Below, piece by piece: positions 23,294-34,945 of a stretch of DNA of 64,000 nt. The stretch comes from Owenia fusiformis (taxonomy: Eukaryota > Annelida > Polychaeta > Sabellida > Oweniidae). The translations under genes were made by a program, and so were the position numbers. The stretch's first letter is position 1. Each line of letters starts with the position of its first letter. The stretch spans positions 19,911,181 through 19,975,180 of the forward strand of contig CAIIXF020000010.1 of the NCBI GenBank assembly GCA_903813345.2. Direction: 5' to 3'. The notes beneath the pieces are model-generated. The model saw only the letters and a program-made list of their open reading frames with translations. It was not told the DNA's origin and searched no databases.

Positions 23294-23475
23294 ATTTTGT
23301 CTTTTAAAAGAGAGCTTCTTCTGCATCATCTAGTGTGATAGATACTCTGGGTATAAGGAAATATATTTAGCAAATTCTAACTTTAAGAGAATTTTGGACT
23401 CATGTCTGATGCTGAGAAAATAATCAGAGCATAGGACATTTATTTAAGATGAAGCTCTCTTTTAAGAAAGCAAAA
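23294..23475. repeat. Inverted pair of the TTTTAAAAGAGAGCTTC motif
   Basis: TTTTGTCTTTTAAAAGAGAG with CTTCTTCTGCATC near 23297 is inverted as GATGAAGCTCTCTTTTAAGA with AAGCAAAAC near 23447. The motif is the same as in one end of the TACCCT MITE family, so this may be a decayed pair of those ends. An ACTCTGGGTA tract follows the first arm at about 23345. Confidence 0.5.
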
Positions 23476-23624
23476 CAAAACTACATGTATTGGAAAGGTA
23501 AATAAAATGTAAACCATCTCATATACCCTGAGTGTCCTTGAACGCTAGTTATATGAATCAAATTCAAAGGGTAATAACTGTAAAACATAATACACAGATA
23601 CTAGAATTCCTTGATTCCGCGTCG

Positions 23625-23890
23625 CTGCAGAAAACCCGCAGAATTTTTGGTTTTCGAATTTTTTGCAGAATTTGACTTTTTCCAAAACTTCAAGCTTTTG
23701 CACTTAAAGATTACGTCTAATGTGTCACTAAATTTGTATTCCCTGCAATTTCGTGATAGTTCCAATGAAGCCATTGCTTGCAGAATTTAACGCGGAATTC
23801 GGGATTTCATGCAGAATTTTGTGCAGAATTCAACTTTTTCATGCAGAATTTCTGCGCAGAATTTGGATTGTTCTCATGCAGAAAACTAGG
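23625..23890. repeat. Irregular cluster of TGCAGAATTT motifs
   Basis: About nine copies of GCAGAATTT or close variants lie within 265 bp at irregular spacing, many as ATGCAGAATTTT. The spacing is too uneven for a plain minisatellite; it may be subterminal repeats of a decayed DNA transposon (inference). Confidence 0.6.
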
Positions 23891-24365
23891 ATGTGTGATC
23901 TCTTTATATATCTAATCATGCATAGTTCTACAAAACATTAGATTCAGCTATTTAATTATATTGACCTAACAAAGTTCTCTGTATTGATTTGAACAGATGT
24001 ATCCGCAATTTAACAAACTATACGCTGAAACCCACAGGGTGTAATTAAAATTAATAAGCAAAACATTTAACGTCCCATTGGTGATCAACTAGCTGCATGT
24101 CTACTATATAGAACCACAGTATTATCTCCTTTGCGTGTTATTTAAATATGATTTACATGTTGAATAAAAAGTCGCAATAATTCTTTTTTTGTCGTGCCAT
24201 GTGGTTTTTGAATGAATTGACCACAAAATTAATTATAGTCTTTATATTTTGCTGTAGATCTCATGTTTTTTCTTTCATTTTTTATATATTGGCTTATATG
24301 CCATGTTCAGAGAAATCAACCTTAATCGCCATGTGAGCGTGCCCAGTGGTGCTATTATATGTTAT

Positions 24366-24438
24366 TATATTGACAATAGTATCAAAACATGAGACATAAG
24401 GAACTAATGCATCATGCTTTGATACTATTGTCAATATA
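24366..24438. repeat. Perfect hairpin, 21-bp arms
   Basis: TATATTGACAATAGTATCAA(A) at 24366-24386 is exactly inverted at 24418-24438 around a 31-bp spacer. Two further TATTGTCAATA copies follow to about 24472. Confidence 0.85.
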
Positions 24439-24472
24439 TTATTGTCAATAATGTAATTTACTATTGTCAATA

Positions 24473-26226
24473 ATTAAAGATACAGTATAAGGAAAATATA
24501 TTAGAAATGCATGTAGTCATCTTGAACTTATCATCTATCACATTTTACTGTATCAAAACACCAAACTAGAAAGTAACTCATAGGCGTAGCCCCCCCCCTC
24601 CCTCATCGCCTCCCCCCCCACCCCCCATAACCAATAAAAATAAAACGATGAGATAGATGAAGAAAAGAGCTTTAAAATGCTTTTTATTTGAAGCTTCAAA
24701 CTCAATTTTGAAACTGATGGTAGTCTGAGATCTCTAATACTGAGAGATAGTCAGGCGCTTCAGACTTACAAATACTCTCGTTCAGTGCAGTTCGATGTAG
24801 AGCAATAAAGGCTTGATTGGATTCATTGTTAGATATATTGATGTATCATGAGAAAAATACAGTGATGTTTTATAGACTTCATTGCTTTTACTTGCTAAAT
24901 ATTTGCCTAGAACTAGTAATTTAGCTAGCAGGCTATAGTAATAACATAAACTCATGATATTCAGCCATATTTCACTGTAGAAGCAATTAAATAAAACTAA
25001 TACATTGATGTAAATCAAGAGCTGTCTCCACAGGCTGTTAAATCAATCCTGACGGTATAACTTGTGTAATTGCGTAATTCATACCTTCTAACTATAGCAA
25101 CAGCATGAAGCCTTCAATTAACAAGTTCGCATTAGTCAATTTCTTAGAGTTAACCGGTTGCTTTTTTATTCAGAAATCTACTTTTATCAGGAAAATATTG
25201 AGAAAGATTTAATTTGGAAAATCTGACTGTTTTTATAGCATTTAGAGCTAAAGAAAAAAGATGAAATATATCCATGATGATTATAAAATCAAGTGGATTA
25301 ATTGCTATCTTTGATCTATTAAAAGAACAATCAATATGATGTTATTAATTACAACATTACTGCAAGGCAGACATTGACGCAATAAATCCATAGTGTTTAT
25401 CGAATGATGGATATGGGTTTTATCTTACCTGGATAAAATTAATTGTTTTTATTCTATATCATAATAAAGTGATAATTTAGTTCTTGCTTTTTCATTCTAA
25501 GGCTGAGAATAAATGAGATGTCATGGTTTATCATGGTGGCTCTTTTTATTAATAAAGGATTTGATCACGGGAGTTGATTTACTAAATCTTGCATCCATGG
25601 ATCCAGCTCCCATCTCTCCCAGTCTTCACATCCAATTTTAAAAACAGTATGTTCTATCATAGACTACGTTTCTATGGCATTGTCCCTTGGCTTCTTTTTT
25701 ACTTTATATCTCACTTGAAACAGAATTATTGATGTTCTATTGTTAAAAAAAGTATGAATTACTGGTTTATATATCAAGCAAATTACACTTTGATGGCACA
25801 AATCAAGCAATTTACATATTTTGTTGGAGAGTATTAAATCTTTAGTTCATATTTTGGAATAAATATAACATAAAAATTACATGCAATAAAAGCACTTTAT
25901 TTTCAAGATGTTCTGAAGTATATGAATGATACTTAGAGCTAAGCACATAAATATATCAAGAATTTCTATCAGCCAATACATCTCATCAAGAGGCTTATTG
26001 TTGGCTTATTCAGATTAATGCGCTGAATTCATTAAATAATGAATACAAATATGTCTGAGGGCAAGGGCTAATCCCGGCACGTATGGCTGATTGCTTTGGC
26101 GTTGTGGACCCTTTTGCATGCAAATGAACTCTACGACTCATCCAGCTTCTCGAGCCTTTCATTTTCCGAGTTTTTATTCCTGATTTATCGTTGTAAGTTC
26201 AATTTGCTATTGGATCATAAAAAGGC
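24473..26226. other. Unassigned DNA with C-rich tracts
   Basis: 24583-24630 holds GGCGTAGCC followed by several C-tracts, perhaps a hAT-end relic. 25490-25545 shares a block (GAGATGTCATGGTTTATCAT) with 33530-33565, and its second half with 61495-61515. No gene recognised. Confidence 0.5.
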
Positions 26227-26945
26227 TTCTATTGTAGTCATTCCAGTATTTCTTTTGTATTCATTACAGTGTTTCTATTGTAGTCATTACAGTGTTTCTA
26301 TTGTAGTCATTCCAGTGTTTCTATTATAGTCATTACAGTGTTTCTATTGTAATCATTACAGTGTTTCTGTTGTAGTCATTTCAGTGTTTCTATTGTAGTC
26401 ATTACAGTGTTTCTATTGTAGTCACTACAGTGTTTCTATTGTAGTCATTACAGTGTTTCTATTGTAGTCATTACAATGTTTCTATTGTAATCATTACAGG
26501 GTTTCTGTTGTAGCCATTCCAGTGTTTCTGTTGTAGTCATTACAGTGTTTCTATTGTAGTCATTCCAGTGTTTCTATTGTAGTCATTACAGTGTTTCTAT
26601 TGTAGTCATTCCAGTGTTTCTATTGTAATCATTACAGTGTTTCTATTGTAGTCATTCCAGTGTTTCCATTGTAGTCATTCCAGTGTTTCTATTGTAGCCA
26701 TTTCAGTGTTTCTATTGTAATCATTCCAATGTTTCTATTGTAATCATCCCTGTGTTTCTATTATAATCATTCATGCGTTTCTATTGTAGTCATTCCAGTG
26801 TTTCTATTGTAGCCATTTCAGTGTTTCTATTGTAATCATTCCAATGTTTCTATTGTAATCATCCCTGTGTTTCTATTGTAATCATTCCAATGTTTCTATT
26901 GTAATCATCCCTGTTTTTATTATAATCATTCCAGTGTTTCTATTA
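26227..26945. repeat. Minisatellite, 23-bp unit
   Basis: About 31 copies of TGTTTCTATTGTAGTCATT followed by CCAG or ACAG. Variants (TAATCATCCC, AGCCATTTCAG) recur in blocks near 26690-26930, showing segmental duplication inside the array. Period 23 is not a multiple of three. Confidence 0.95.
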
Positions 26946-28759
26946 GATATTTTGCTTCATTTGCAGTAGTCATTCTTGTGTTTCTCATTGCTTTGGATTT
27001 TATGTTTTAACTGAGGGAGGGGAGGGGTGGTATTTCAGAAGTGTGGTCACTAATGATGTTGATGCATTTTAGCATGGCATACTGTGTTGCATAAATTGAC
27101 ACAACATTGAATATTGTTTAAACGTGTACATGATGTATATTTTTGGGTTATTATTTTATCATACTGTATGTTTAAATCAACGTTATTCTTGAAATATATT
27201 TGAAAAGATTTTTAAGATTGACATGTTTTCAACTATTATATCACATTTAGATGAGACTAGGATGAGGAAAAAATCATGTGAAAAGAATGTTTCAAAGGTT
27301 TCATCAATCAATTTAACTGGCAGAGTATTCTTTTTTTTTGTTTTCACTAAGCAGAAAACTAGAAGTGATTTTGTGATTGTATTTTTTAAGATGACACACA
27401 ATGGCCTCCAAGCAAACATTAGTATGCACTGGCATGTATCAAGGGAGTTCATGTTAAAAGGCATCAATATTCAAGTTAATAACCCCAGAATCAACCTCTG
27501 ATCTAACGCTCTGAACAATCGATGTATGAGGAATATTGATAAAAACTAGCTCAATTTTCACCTTCTATGTCCTTTCTTTCAAAATCATCCATCCGTACAG
27601 AAACGACCATCTTTAACTGAATAACTGAATAAACGTGGCAAAAATACATAATTTCATACTTCATTGTCTTCTGAACACGCCTGCTTTTGCGGTGTGCAAA
27701 GAATATAGTACATTAAGGTTACTATGACAACCATTTAGGAGCCGCACAAAAGTGGTTTTATTAGGAATATTAATTAATATGAAGGCTGTTAATTGACAAA
27801 TAACGAGCAGAGTTAAATTTATTGTAATTAGAACAACACTTTCTCGGTGTGCAGATATAATAGACGTCGTGTATGCCATAACCGAACCAGATGCCAGTTT
27901 AATATAGGATAAAGTGTTTAGTTTCATGAATAAACCTGTCTGGGGACCAGCATTCAAAAATATACAAATTGATTAAAATTAGAACCATTATTTCTAACAA
28001 TATATTTTCAGTATATTCAGGATTTAAAAGTTCCTATTTGTTAATAATAGCAATTATAATATTCATATTATTAAGAAAAAATGGTTTAAAAGAAAAATAA
28101 TGTTTTTCCAAGGAATATGGTGTCTTGTATCAAATCTCTGCTCCACCCCCTGCAATACCACCTCCCCCCTCCCCCGACTCCCATCTCCCCATATTATCTA
28201 TTTCCCAGTCAGATATGTTAAGAGAAGCAACAAAGTGCCTTAAAGTTAGACTCTAACAGTTACTGTCTCTGAATGATAACATAATTGTAATTTAAGGTAT
28301 CATGCAATACACATTGTATAATATGAGATTAGAGTGAGATTACTGGGATATGGGATCATCTGATATTGATTGCTTCAATGAGACGTACTTTGTACAGACA
28401 TATTTCATTACACGCAGACATCATCAGCTGGATTCATAGCCTACTAAACATTATTACAGTTTTTACATCCGTAGGCTTTTACGAGAAAAGTATATTGACC
28501 TTTTTTCAAAGATGATTATATGGCATATTCTAAGATTTTTTGATTCACCATGAGGTTAACGTTTCTCTCATGATATGTTGGTCTTCAATGAATGGTCATA
28601 ATGGTCATAATGGTCACCATCAACTTTTGTGAAATAAGTCAGGAAAAGTTTTTTTTATGAGAACACTAATGTGTCATTTTCCTAAACCCAAACCCTAAAT
28701 AAACCATAAAATGGATATATGATATGATAAATGAAGAAACAAAAAGGGCTCACTCATAG
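26946..28759. other. Largely unique DNA
   Basis: No exon recognised. Frames at 27183-27501 (both strands) and 27661-27957 (minus, no ATG) look accidental. 27590-27960 is relatively CpG-rich and dense in TTAATTAAT, GTAATTAG and similar homeodomain-type cores; a candidate regulatory region by inference only. Confidence 0.45.
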
Positions 28760-28763
28760 CGCT

Positions 28764-28803
28764 TTTGCGTGTTTAGCGCTCTAGACCACTTGGCTAACCT
28801 GAC
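28764..28803 (-). pseudogene. tRNA-Leu-like 5' remnant (tRNA pseudogene or SINE head)
   Basis: The minus strand reads GTCAGGTTAGCCAAGTGGTC then TAGAGCGCTAAAC. This fits the 5' half of a class II (Leu-type) tRNA: acceptor start GTCAGG, A-box TTAGCCAAGTGG, and D-arm end GCGC. The 3' half, including a B-box (GGTTCGA..C), is absent: the sequence runs on into CGCAAAAGCGCTATGAGTGA. It cannot be a functional tRNA. It is either a truncated tRNA gene copy or the head of a tRNA-derived SINE. Confidence 0.5.
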
Positions 28804-29074
28804 AATCCCAATGTTTTGAAAGATGTTTTGAAGTTTTTTAGAGAAAAGTATTCTTGGTGCAGTTATTTCCAAAAAATATTGTAATCGAGTGTTAAATCTT
28901 GTGTCTCTTGAGATCTAATGGATTATCGCTTAATGGTCAATCTTCATGAAGATGTCTAACTAATCAAATCAAATTAAATCGATTCTCTCTAATACCGAAT
29001 ACTGATTCAGTCTTTGATGGTCTGTTGGTATCACAATATAAGTACTAAGCTCAATTCCTTGTAAATATAAGATA

Positions 29075-29590
29075 GCAAGACCATAGCAGGACCATGGCAG
29101 CACTATAGCAGGACCATAGCAGGACCATAGTGGGACCATGGCAGGACCATATCAGAACCATAGCAGGACCACAGACAGACCATGACAGGACCATAGCAGG
29201 ACCATGGCAGCACCATAGCAGGACCATGACAGCACCATATCAGGGCCATAACAGGACCACAGACGGACCATGACAGAACCATATCAGGACCATAGTTATA
29301 GCAGGACCATGGCAGCACCATAGCAGGGCCATGACAGGACCACAGACAGACCATGACAGGACTATAGCAGGACCATGGCAGCACCATAGCAGGACCATTA
29401 CAGCGTCATATCAGAACCATAGCAGGACCATGACAGCACCATATCAGGACCACAGACAGACCATAGCAGGACCATGGCAGCACTATAACAGGACCATAGC
29501 AGGACCATGGCAGCACTATAGCAGGACCATAGCAGGACCATGACAGGACCATAACAGGACCATGACAGGACCATAGCAGAACCATGACAC
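29075..29590. repeat. Minisatellite, 11-bp unit ACCATAGCAGG
   Basis: About 46 copies of an 11-bp unit (ACCATAGCAGG, with ACCATGGCAGC, ACCATGACAGG and ACCACAGACAG variants). Higher-order blocks such as ACCACAGACAGACCATGACA recur. Thirty-three bases (three units) keep frame, producing long frames on both strands (29103-29387, 29398-29616 minus; 29331-29543 plus) that are not genes. Confidence 0.95.
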
Positions 29591-31376
29591 CATAATGATA
29601 ATGAATTGTTTTGCATTATTGCATGGGCTAGCAGTTATGTACCCCCATGGAAGTGAAGGAGAGAGGGAGAGGGGGGATAGAGACTGGTCCAAGACTGATC
29701 CAAGACAAATTAAAAGAAGTCAAGCTTGATTGACTTTCCTGAAAGATTCTAATTAAAACAGTCAGTAACATCTCTTATAACCAGGTAAAAATAACTGTGC
29801 CTCTTGTTGCCAAGCAGGTGGCAGAAATTGCAGAAAAAATGAGTTGTCCAGGCTAGGTCGATCCTTCAAAAACAGTATATTTTTTAGATGAGAATTAATT
29901 GAAAATTCCCATGCAGATGCTTGAAAAAAATAACATAAAATTATAAAAAATTATCAAAACCCAAACTGCAGTTTTCCTAGTGACTAGAAATGAGAATTTA
30001 CTTTTGGTCTGTTGCTGAAGTGTTTGCCCTGCTGAGCAGTCCTTCTCACATTGGAAACTTGGTAATCTCTATTTCCATATATGGCAGCATTGAAAAGAAG
30101 CCTACGTGGGGCTTGCAAGAGGCTAGGGCCAGGAACAACAGGGTTCGAAATACAATTCGAGCTAACAACACATGCAGTCCATTGTAATGCAAATCAGATA
30201 TGAAATGATAAATGGGAAAAATCAAGGAAAACAGACAAAAGAATCAGTTTTTGTTCAAATGGTAATTTTTTCATCAAAAGGTCGTCATGCCCTGTTTTAT
30301 TATTATTAAAAGAAAATATCACTGAAAAGGCTAACAGCGTGCATATCAATTTGGTAGTATACATTTTCACTACAATGCTATCATGTTAGTTGAAAAATCA
30401 TGAATTTTTGGCTTATTAATAAAAAGATTGCCGCAAGGAATAAACATTAGTGGCGTTAGCGCTGAAGATGAGAAAATAATAGCAAAAAGAATCCATTACA
30501 TTAAAGTTAATGTTATTGTAATTATTTTACTAATCACAGTTCTATGACTATAAGGCTATATGGCACATGGCAGAAATGACTATATTGCTAAATAAAAACT
30601 GTAAAAACCATATACAGCATTATACAATGGTCTGACATTTGTGATACTTAAAAAATTACAAAAGAATAACAGTGAACCATCTTGTTCAAATATTGAATTT
30701 GGACTAGATCTGTCTTGTAAAAAGTATAGGGCATCCAGGAATAATTTGGTCAATGAAATATTAATGATTTAGTTTTTTGTGTTGTATAGTTTAGTGTATA
30801 TGCAAAACTTGTGTTTGTTGAAGGGGGGGGGGGTTAAAAGAGATTTGTGCACGACTTAATGTTTTCTCCATGATTGTAAGAGTTTATTGGTAAATGGACG
30901 CTTTTTGTGGATTTTTATTGGCAAGGGAATAAGAAGTGTGATAATACTAGCTACAGCTGTTATTATATACGATACAGCGTATATGGTGGCTTTCTACGGG
31001 CTTTCGATGAAAATTAAAGGATATATTGGAAAAATCAATTGCAAAGAAAACAAAGGTTTCAGAGAACACAATCATTTAAGCATCATCATTTATATGGTAC
31101 TTTGTCAGTTGAATTATAATCTAAATGGCCTTAATGAAAATATCAATTGCGTAAAAGCCATTGTTTCATCAGGAGGGGATCTATCCAATATTGATACATA
31201 ATAAGGTTTATTCAGAATACTATCTGTTTTAGTGATCATTTGTTATTTTATTTCCTCATTAGAGATAATATCATTCCTTCTTGTAAAAAGATTATTACTT
31301 CCCAGCAGTCATGACATAATCTATCTCAACAATCATGCGTGAAATATCATGGGAGAATATTTGAAATCTCAAATAG
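29591..31376. other. Unassigned DNA
   Basis: No gene recognised. An 11-G tract lies at 30823-30833. The 104-codon frame at 30887-31201 has no recognisable motif. Confidence 0.5.
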
Positions 31377-31600
31377 CATGGAAAAGGTTAGAATTAACAA
31401 GAAATAAAGTGAATAGATTTGAAGTACATACTTTAAATTGTCTAGAAATGTGAGAAAATTTAGTAGTTCTTTCAAATTTTATAGAGAAATGGGGTGGAAT
31501 AAACGGAACATGAGCAGACGGAATGTTTCCAAGAATTCTCCGGTCTCATGGCTGATCTAATATCAAAGTGAACATCTGCAAGGGGCATGATACACTGCAT
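31377..31600 (+). repeat. Dispersed repeat, copy 2 of 3 (family X)
   Basis: Colinear with 5640-5835: AACAAGAAATAAAGTGAATA, TTTAAATTGTCTAGAAATG, TTTCAAATTTTATAGAGAAA and ACATGAGCAGACG, ending near GATACACTG. Confidence 0.55.
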
Positions 31601-31965
31601 GTGTTTAATAAATCATAGAAATATGACATTACCTGAGTTTATTATTTTATTATAGGGGATGCAGACTACATGATAAAGAAACTGTTATGTTTTGTCTTCT
31701 ATCTAGTAGATTATTCATGTCATATTGACTAATTTCCGGAGGGTAAATGTTTAATTTATTTTCTCTTTTTGAAAGCCAAATGAATTGAATTTACTTTATT
31801 CACAAGCTAAACTAAACATGACAGATTGAATCATTTTAACCTGAGACTAATTGCATGAAGCTGTGCCCCTGAGCCCCTTGCCCTCCCCTTATTCCCAAAT
31901 ACTTGTTTGCCTTCAAAAGAACAAAAACCTGATATCCATTGACTGGTAGTATCTTCCCACCCTAT

Positions 31966-32070
31966 GTTGTTGCTATAGTTAGTGTTGCTATAGTTATTGC
32001 TATGGTTTTCCTTATTTTGTTGCTATAGTCATCCTTATAATGTTACTATAGTTGTCATTTTTTTGTTATA
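31966..32070. repeat. Degenerate GTTGCTATAGTTAT repeat
   Basis: Five or six loose copies of GTTGCTATAGTTAT with irregular spacing. Confidence 0.6.
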
Positions 32071-32892
32071 GTTGTGAATGCTCTGTAGGATTCCATACAA
32101 TCCTAACAGGGTCATCTGTCTCAACAAAACTAAAGGATTATTTCATTTTTTGTAAAAAAGGCAATTACAATAATAAAATGACACAATGCAAGTCATCTTC
32201 TGTTAAAGTATTCTTATAACTGCAGTGCATTGTATAACCAATCACCTCATCCAATGTCATTCCTTATATGGTTGTCAAGGTGACAACTTGACTTTATGGA
32301 TTGAAATTGATGCTTTGTCAAGTTGACCCTTGCAAAAAGTTTCATTGAAAATATTGTATTTATTGATTTCGTATCTTTTAAGTGACATACTTGCAATTTT
32401 GCAATGTGTGAAAAGAATTCAAACCCAAGACTCAATGCATTGTGGAATGACCATTCTTTTCAGACTGTTTCCTAAAATTGACATTCAATGCTGTGCATCT
32501 TGTGCAAATTTTGGAAAGCAATACCTTCAAGAAATGGTCTTTCTACATTGCACTTAGTCCAGGGCTTAAATCCTTAAATATATTCACTTTCTGAGGTTAT
32601 ATTTATTTTTTTATCAGTAATTGGTCCAAGCTTTCTAAAGTGTACATATAGCATTTAACTAATAGAAGGGAAAAAAGGAAATTCATTCCAGGGGAAACCA
32701 TGATATTGACTGAGGGCGTATATTTCTCTTACTAAAACCTCTCATGATATCTAATATCTATGAACTGACAAATGAATAAGTGTTTTAATATCAGGTGAAT
32801 ACACTGGACTTTTTTATGTTATTAGCATGTAGGCTAAATTAACATCCAGCATCTGCTCATCAATGATACAATACTGGGGATACAATGATATA

Positions 32893-33117
32893 CTGTACTT
32901 CTACTTAATTTGGCAGCCATTTTAATTTGGCAGATCCACCAAATTGTTAAAGTCTGCCAAATTAGATAGCCGCCAAATCCCACGGTAATTTAAGGACCAT
33001 GTAAATAGAACGATAAGTATATTGTTATATTGCAAGTCCGCCAAATTAAGTAGCCGCCAAATGTTCAAAACAGCAAATCCACCAAAATAAGTAGCGCCAA
33101 ATTAAGTAGAAGTACAG
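32893..33117. mobile_element. 225-bp MITE with perfect terminal inverted repeats and TA flanks
   Basis: The terminal inverted repeat CTGTACTTCTACTTAATTTG (extending two more bases, GC) is perfect at both ends, and a TA dinucleotide flanks each side (32891-32892, 33118-33119). TA duplication fits a Tc1/mariner-type element; TA could also be read as part of the repeat. Inside, the terminal motif CCGCCAAATTAAGTAG recurs several times in both orientations (for example near 33038-33054). Confidence 0.85.
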
Positions 33118-33480
33118 TAGACTTTGTGGGACTACAAGTAACGCTGTACCATGTAGCTTTAATTAGTTCACTTCTAATAGGTGTCAAGGATATTTTATTC
33201 AATATTTATAACGGATCATTATTTTTTAATTGTATAGAAAGTTTAAGCATGCTGGTTTATGAGTTTATTTTGACATTGTATCACTTATGCTCAGAGAAAT
33301 ATTTTTAAGGTTCATCAAAAAATAAGAAACAAAAATGTATCTTACTAATCTGTAAAAATAGCTCTCAAAGACTATAAAAGCATTTCTAGAGTTAGATTTT
33401 CTTAAGACTCATGTAGTAAATTTATTCTCACTATGATTCACATAAATACTACTTGACTTCTATGTGAAATGCTTAAGATC

Positions 33481-33565
33481 CATTCTGATACTCATCTTTC
33501 TGTTTCACCTGAAACATCCCAGGACTGAGAAGAAATGAGATGCCATGGTTTATCATGATGCTTAG
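33481..33565 (+). repeat. Dispersed repeat fragment shared with 25490 and 61375
   Basis: CTGATACTCATCTTTCTGTT with TCACC and GATGCCATGGTTTATCATGA recur at 61375-61520 (first block, and TTTATCATGATG) and 25490-25545 (second block). Class unknown. Confidence 0.5.
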
Positions 33566-33843
33566 ATATACCATGTCGTTTTCTATCAGAGATTGTTCTT
33601 TATAAGCAAATAGAGGTATGAGTATTCCAGATCGGACCTAGATCAAGAAAACATGCCAACCAATCAGTGACAAACTGGCAGGAAATCTCCATATCACCTG
33701 CTCGTACAAAAACAATTTGGTGACAGTTCTTTATCATGAAATATCCCTTATATTTGTAACAATAGAAAAACAGTGATGAATAGCAAACATCAATAATTGG
33801 GTTATTTATTAATTAATATTGCATAATTTTATACAGTAAAAGC

Positions 33844-34174
33844 TAGTCTAGCTACAAGCCTTTGTGCCCCTCCTCCCCAACACACCTCTCTGTGTCAGAA
33901 GTTTCCATACCTGCAGGCCCGTAGCCAGAATTTTCCAAGGGGGGGTTCACTTTTCCAAAAAATTCTAGGGGGGGTTCACTCACTTTGGCAAATTTGGCCA
34001 AAAATCACTCAAAAAATAGACAGAATGGTGAAAACTGCATGATTTTGAAAGAAATTTTGGCCAGGGGGGGTTCGTCTGAAACCCCTGAAACCTCCCCCCC
34101 CCCTGTCTACGGGCCTGACCTGTGTAGTCAAGTAATGGGAGGGGGGTAGCAGGGGCTTGTGTATAGCTAGACTA
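33844..34174. mobile_element. TAGTCTAGCTA-family MITE with 9-bp TSD, carrying a nested element
   Basis: Ends are TAGTCTAGCTACAAGCC and GGGCTTGTGTATAGCTAGACTA, an inverted pair. Flanks are AGTAAAAGC (33835-33843) and AGTAAAAAC (34175-34183), 8 of 9 identical. The 9-bp duplication suggests a Mutator-like element. Its interior was interrupted by the CAGGCCCGT element at 33914-34117; without that it would be about 122 bp. A second copy lies at 47153-47328. Confidence 0.85.
33914..34117 (+). mobile_element. CAGGCCCGTAGCC MITE (204 bp, perfect 5-bp TSD)
   Basis: Starts CAGGCCCGTAGCCAGAATTT and ends CTGTCTACGGGCCTG. A perfect 5-bp duplication ACCTG flanks it (33909-33913, 34118-34122). The interior includes GGGGGGGTTCACTTTTCC, AATCACTCAAAAAATAGACA and AACTGCATGATTTTGAAAGA, shared with 61686-61829 and 50997-51177. 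No coding capacity. Probably mobilised by a hAT-like transposase (terminal CAG...CTG); the 5-bp duplication is consistent across the family here. Confidence 0.9.
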
Positions 34175-34889
34175 AGTAAAAACATTCATCTTGTATAATA
34201 AATAATTATTTAGGCTTTGTTTCTAAATATTTTGTATTAGTTCTTTACTTTCATAAATCTTGCTTATTAATTATACTTAATTTAGCTTAGCTTTCATGGC
34301 TTGCTCTGTTGACCAAAGAAGAAAACATTCCTCTGTATCTTCAATTGTTCTCTTTTATTCTTTCAGGTTGATATATTTCTGAAAAGAAGAAATGGAACGG
34401 ATTACTCTCCTCATTATCTGTAACTTGTACAGAGGTGTTTTCTGCACTGCAACAGCTAAAATCATGGGGTTTCAACAGAGCCCATGCTAAAATATACTAT
34501 TTAGAAAGAAATGAAGACTAGTTTATTAGTCTAAGGAAGTGAATTCACTTTCTGTGATTGAGACATATGGTGTTGAATTGTTGATGAGAATGAAAATGGA
34601 ACCTTGTAACATTGAGTCACTTAACAAATGTGACTTTGGAATCAAGTTCAGCAGGGGTGTCAAACACAGTGGCGTACACTTTAACACTAAGGGTTAAATT
34701 CCCTGTAATATTTATCGAAGAATTGTGACTGGATTTTTTTGTATAATGACCATGGGGTTTTAAATGAGATTAATAAGGCCTTATTGTAAATTTTTTTTAA
34801 TTTGACTGAAGTACTCCGAAACTCTGTTTTTTCAGTTGTTTGAGTTATCTTGTCAAAACAAAAATCTATAATGGTGATATTTGGAAAGC
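34175..34889. other. Unassigned DNA
   Basis: No gene or repeat boundary seen. Confidence 0.5.
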
Positions 34890-34945
34890 ACTTACAATTA
34901 CATGCAAAATGTCATCACCTGCCATTTGTTACAGATGCCACAAAA
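34890..34945 (-). repeat. Dispersed repeat fragment, GGTGATGACATTTTGCATG family
   Basis: Inverse of the 5167-5215 fragment (ATGCAAAATGTCATCACCTG, then CCATTTGTTACAGATGCC). A related fragment (AGGTGGTGACATTTTGTCAT) lies at about 35570-35605. Confidence 0.6.

Noticed and set aside
27661-27957. 98-codon hydrophobic minus-strand frame
   Set aside because: It lacks an ATG at its start and shows no recognisable motif or splice signals.
29103-29616. Frames on both strands rich in W, S, C, Y, G or in T, I, A, G
   Set aside because: Products of the 11-bp minisatellite, open on both strands.
30125-30170. GGGTTCGAAATAC resembling a tRNA B-box
   Set aside because: No A-box or cloverleaf could be built upstream.
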